Shown here piece by piece: positions 6,427 to 6,681 of a stretch of DNA of 6,681 bases. This DNA comes from Pseudomonadota bacterium (GTDB lineage Bacteria; Desulfobacterota; Syntrophia; Syntrophales; UBA5619): NCBI GenBank assembly GCA_018819165.1, contig JAHJQP010000187.1, positions 1 through 6,681 of the forward strand, in the 5' to 3' direction. The notes under the pieces were generated by a model. That model was given only the letters and a program-made list of their open reading frames with translations. It did no database searches and was not told the DNA's origin. Made by a program: the position numbers and the translations under genes. The stretch's first letter is position 1; every line of letters begins with the position of its first letter.

Positions 6427-6681
6427 TCACGCCTTCCTTACCGATACCTCGATCACCTTCGCCGGTTTCAGTGAAAGCGCGAGCATTTCACGGCGTTTCC
6501 GGAAAAGGAGACACTCCAGAACGCCCTGTTTGATACCCGCTTTTACGGTCACCGGCCTGGTCGCGTCGCCGTCTGCACTTTCCAGGTAAAGTCCGTCCCC
6601 ATCGGTCAGATTGAGGGCCGCCGCGTCCCCGGGCGAGATGAAAAGCGCATCCTTCTGCACCTGGGAAACGCCTTTTGCGTA
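6427..6681 (-). CDS. nuoG: NADH-quinone oxidoreductase subunit G (NuoG-like), C-terminal fragment, 5' end outside window
   Basis: The frame is open from the right window edge to a TGA at 6429-6427, giving the last 84 residues of a longer protein. An internal GTG at 6660 could be mistaken for a start, but the frame continues upstream (YAKGVSQ) with no stop, so this is a partial gene. The visible part reads FISPGDAAALNLTDGDGLYLES, then a run containing RPVTV and GIKQGVLE. That pattern is typical of the C-terminal molybdopterin-dinucleotide-binding beta-barrel of the molybdopterin oxidoreductase superfamily, to which the large domain of NuoG belongs. NuoG sits in the peripheral arm and carries Fe-S clusters between NuoF and NuoI; those N-terminal domains are off-window. 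The gene lies 21 bp upstream of nuoH, the usual place for nuoG, and this drives the naming. A formate-dehydrogenase-like or other molybdopterin-family protein in the same slot cannot be excluded from the tail alone. Confidence 0.75.
   Translation of the reverse strand, partial: YAKGVSQVQKDALFISPGDAAALNLTDGDGLYLESADGDATRPVTVKAGIKQGVLECLLFRKRREMLALSLKPAKVIEVSVRKA

Noticed and set aside
6427..6660. A stand-alone 77-residue gene starting at the GTG at 6660.
   Set aside because: The frame is open upstream to the window edge and the sequence continues a domain already in progress, so it is the tail of a larger gene.
1..6681. An undescribed system such as a defence island, mobile element or novel cluster.
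   Set aside because: Every gene is a recognisable complex I subunit in standard order, and the gaps are too short to hide another gene.

Overview
The window is an interior slice of one respiratory complex I operon (proton-pumping NADH:quinone oxidoreductase, NDH-1). All genes lie on the minus strand, so transcription runs from the right edge to the left edge. In transcription order they are the 3' end of a nuoG-like gene (6681-6427), nuoH (6405-5419), nuoI (5412-5005), nuoJ (4991-4455), nuoK (4438-4127), nuoL (4063-2081), nuoM (2044-500) and the 5' third of nuoN (484-1). This is the common bacterial order G-H-I-J-K-L-M-N. Six junctions are only 6-36 bp long. The exception is the 63-bp nuoK-nuoL gap. 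No stretch over 300 bp lacks a gene. I saw no promoter, terminator, tRNA, mobile element or CRISPR array.

How the genes work together: the NuoG tail and NuoI belong to the peripheral electron-transfer arm. NuoI carries two [4Fe-4S] clusters that pass electrons toward the quinone site. NuoH anchors that arm and forms much of the quinone chamber. NuoJ and NuoK link NuoH to the antiporter-like subunits NuoN, NuoM and NuoL. The known key charged residues are present wherever I could check them: Glu and Lys in NuoL and NuoM, two membrane Glu in NuoK, the Glu-rich loop of NuoH, and eight Cys of NuoI. The complex therefore looks functional, with no frameshift or decayed gene. nuoA-F (or a variant set) would be expected beyond the right edge and the rest of nuoN beyond the left edge, but neither is visible.

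Organism: a moderately GC-rich bacterium. The contiguous G-to-N order, a NuoI with a short C-terminal tail, and a nuoG-like gene ending in a molybdopterin-dinucleotide-binding-type domain would suit Desulfobacterota (Geobacter/Syntrophus-like anaerobes). This is a low-confidence inference because no phylogeny could be run.

Novelty: I found no undescribed system. The more notable details are a perfect 10-bp tandem repeat that spans the nuoI stop and nuoJ start, Shine-Dalgarno sequences built into upstream stop codons at several junctions, and the nature of the cut-off nuoG-like gene.
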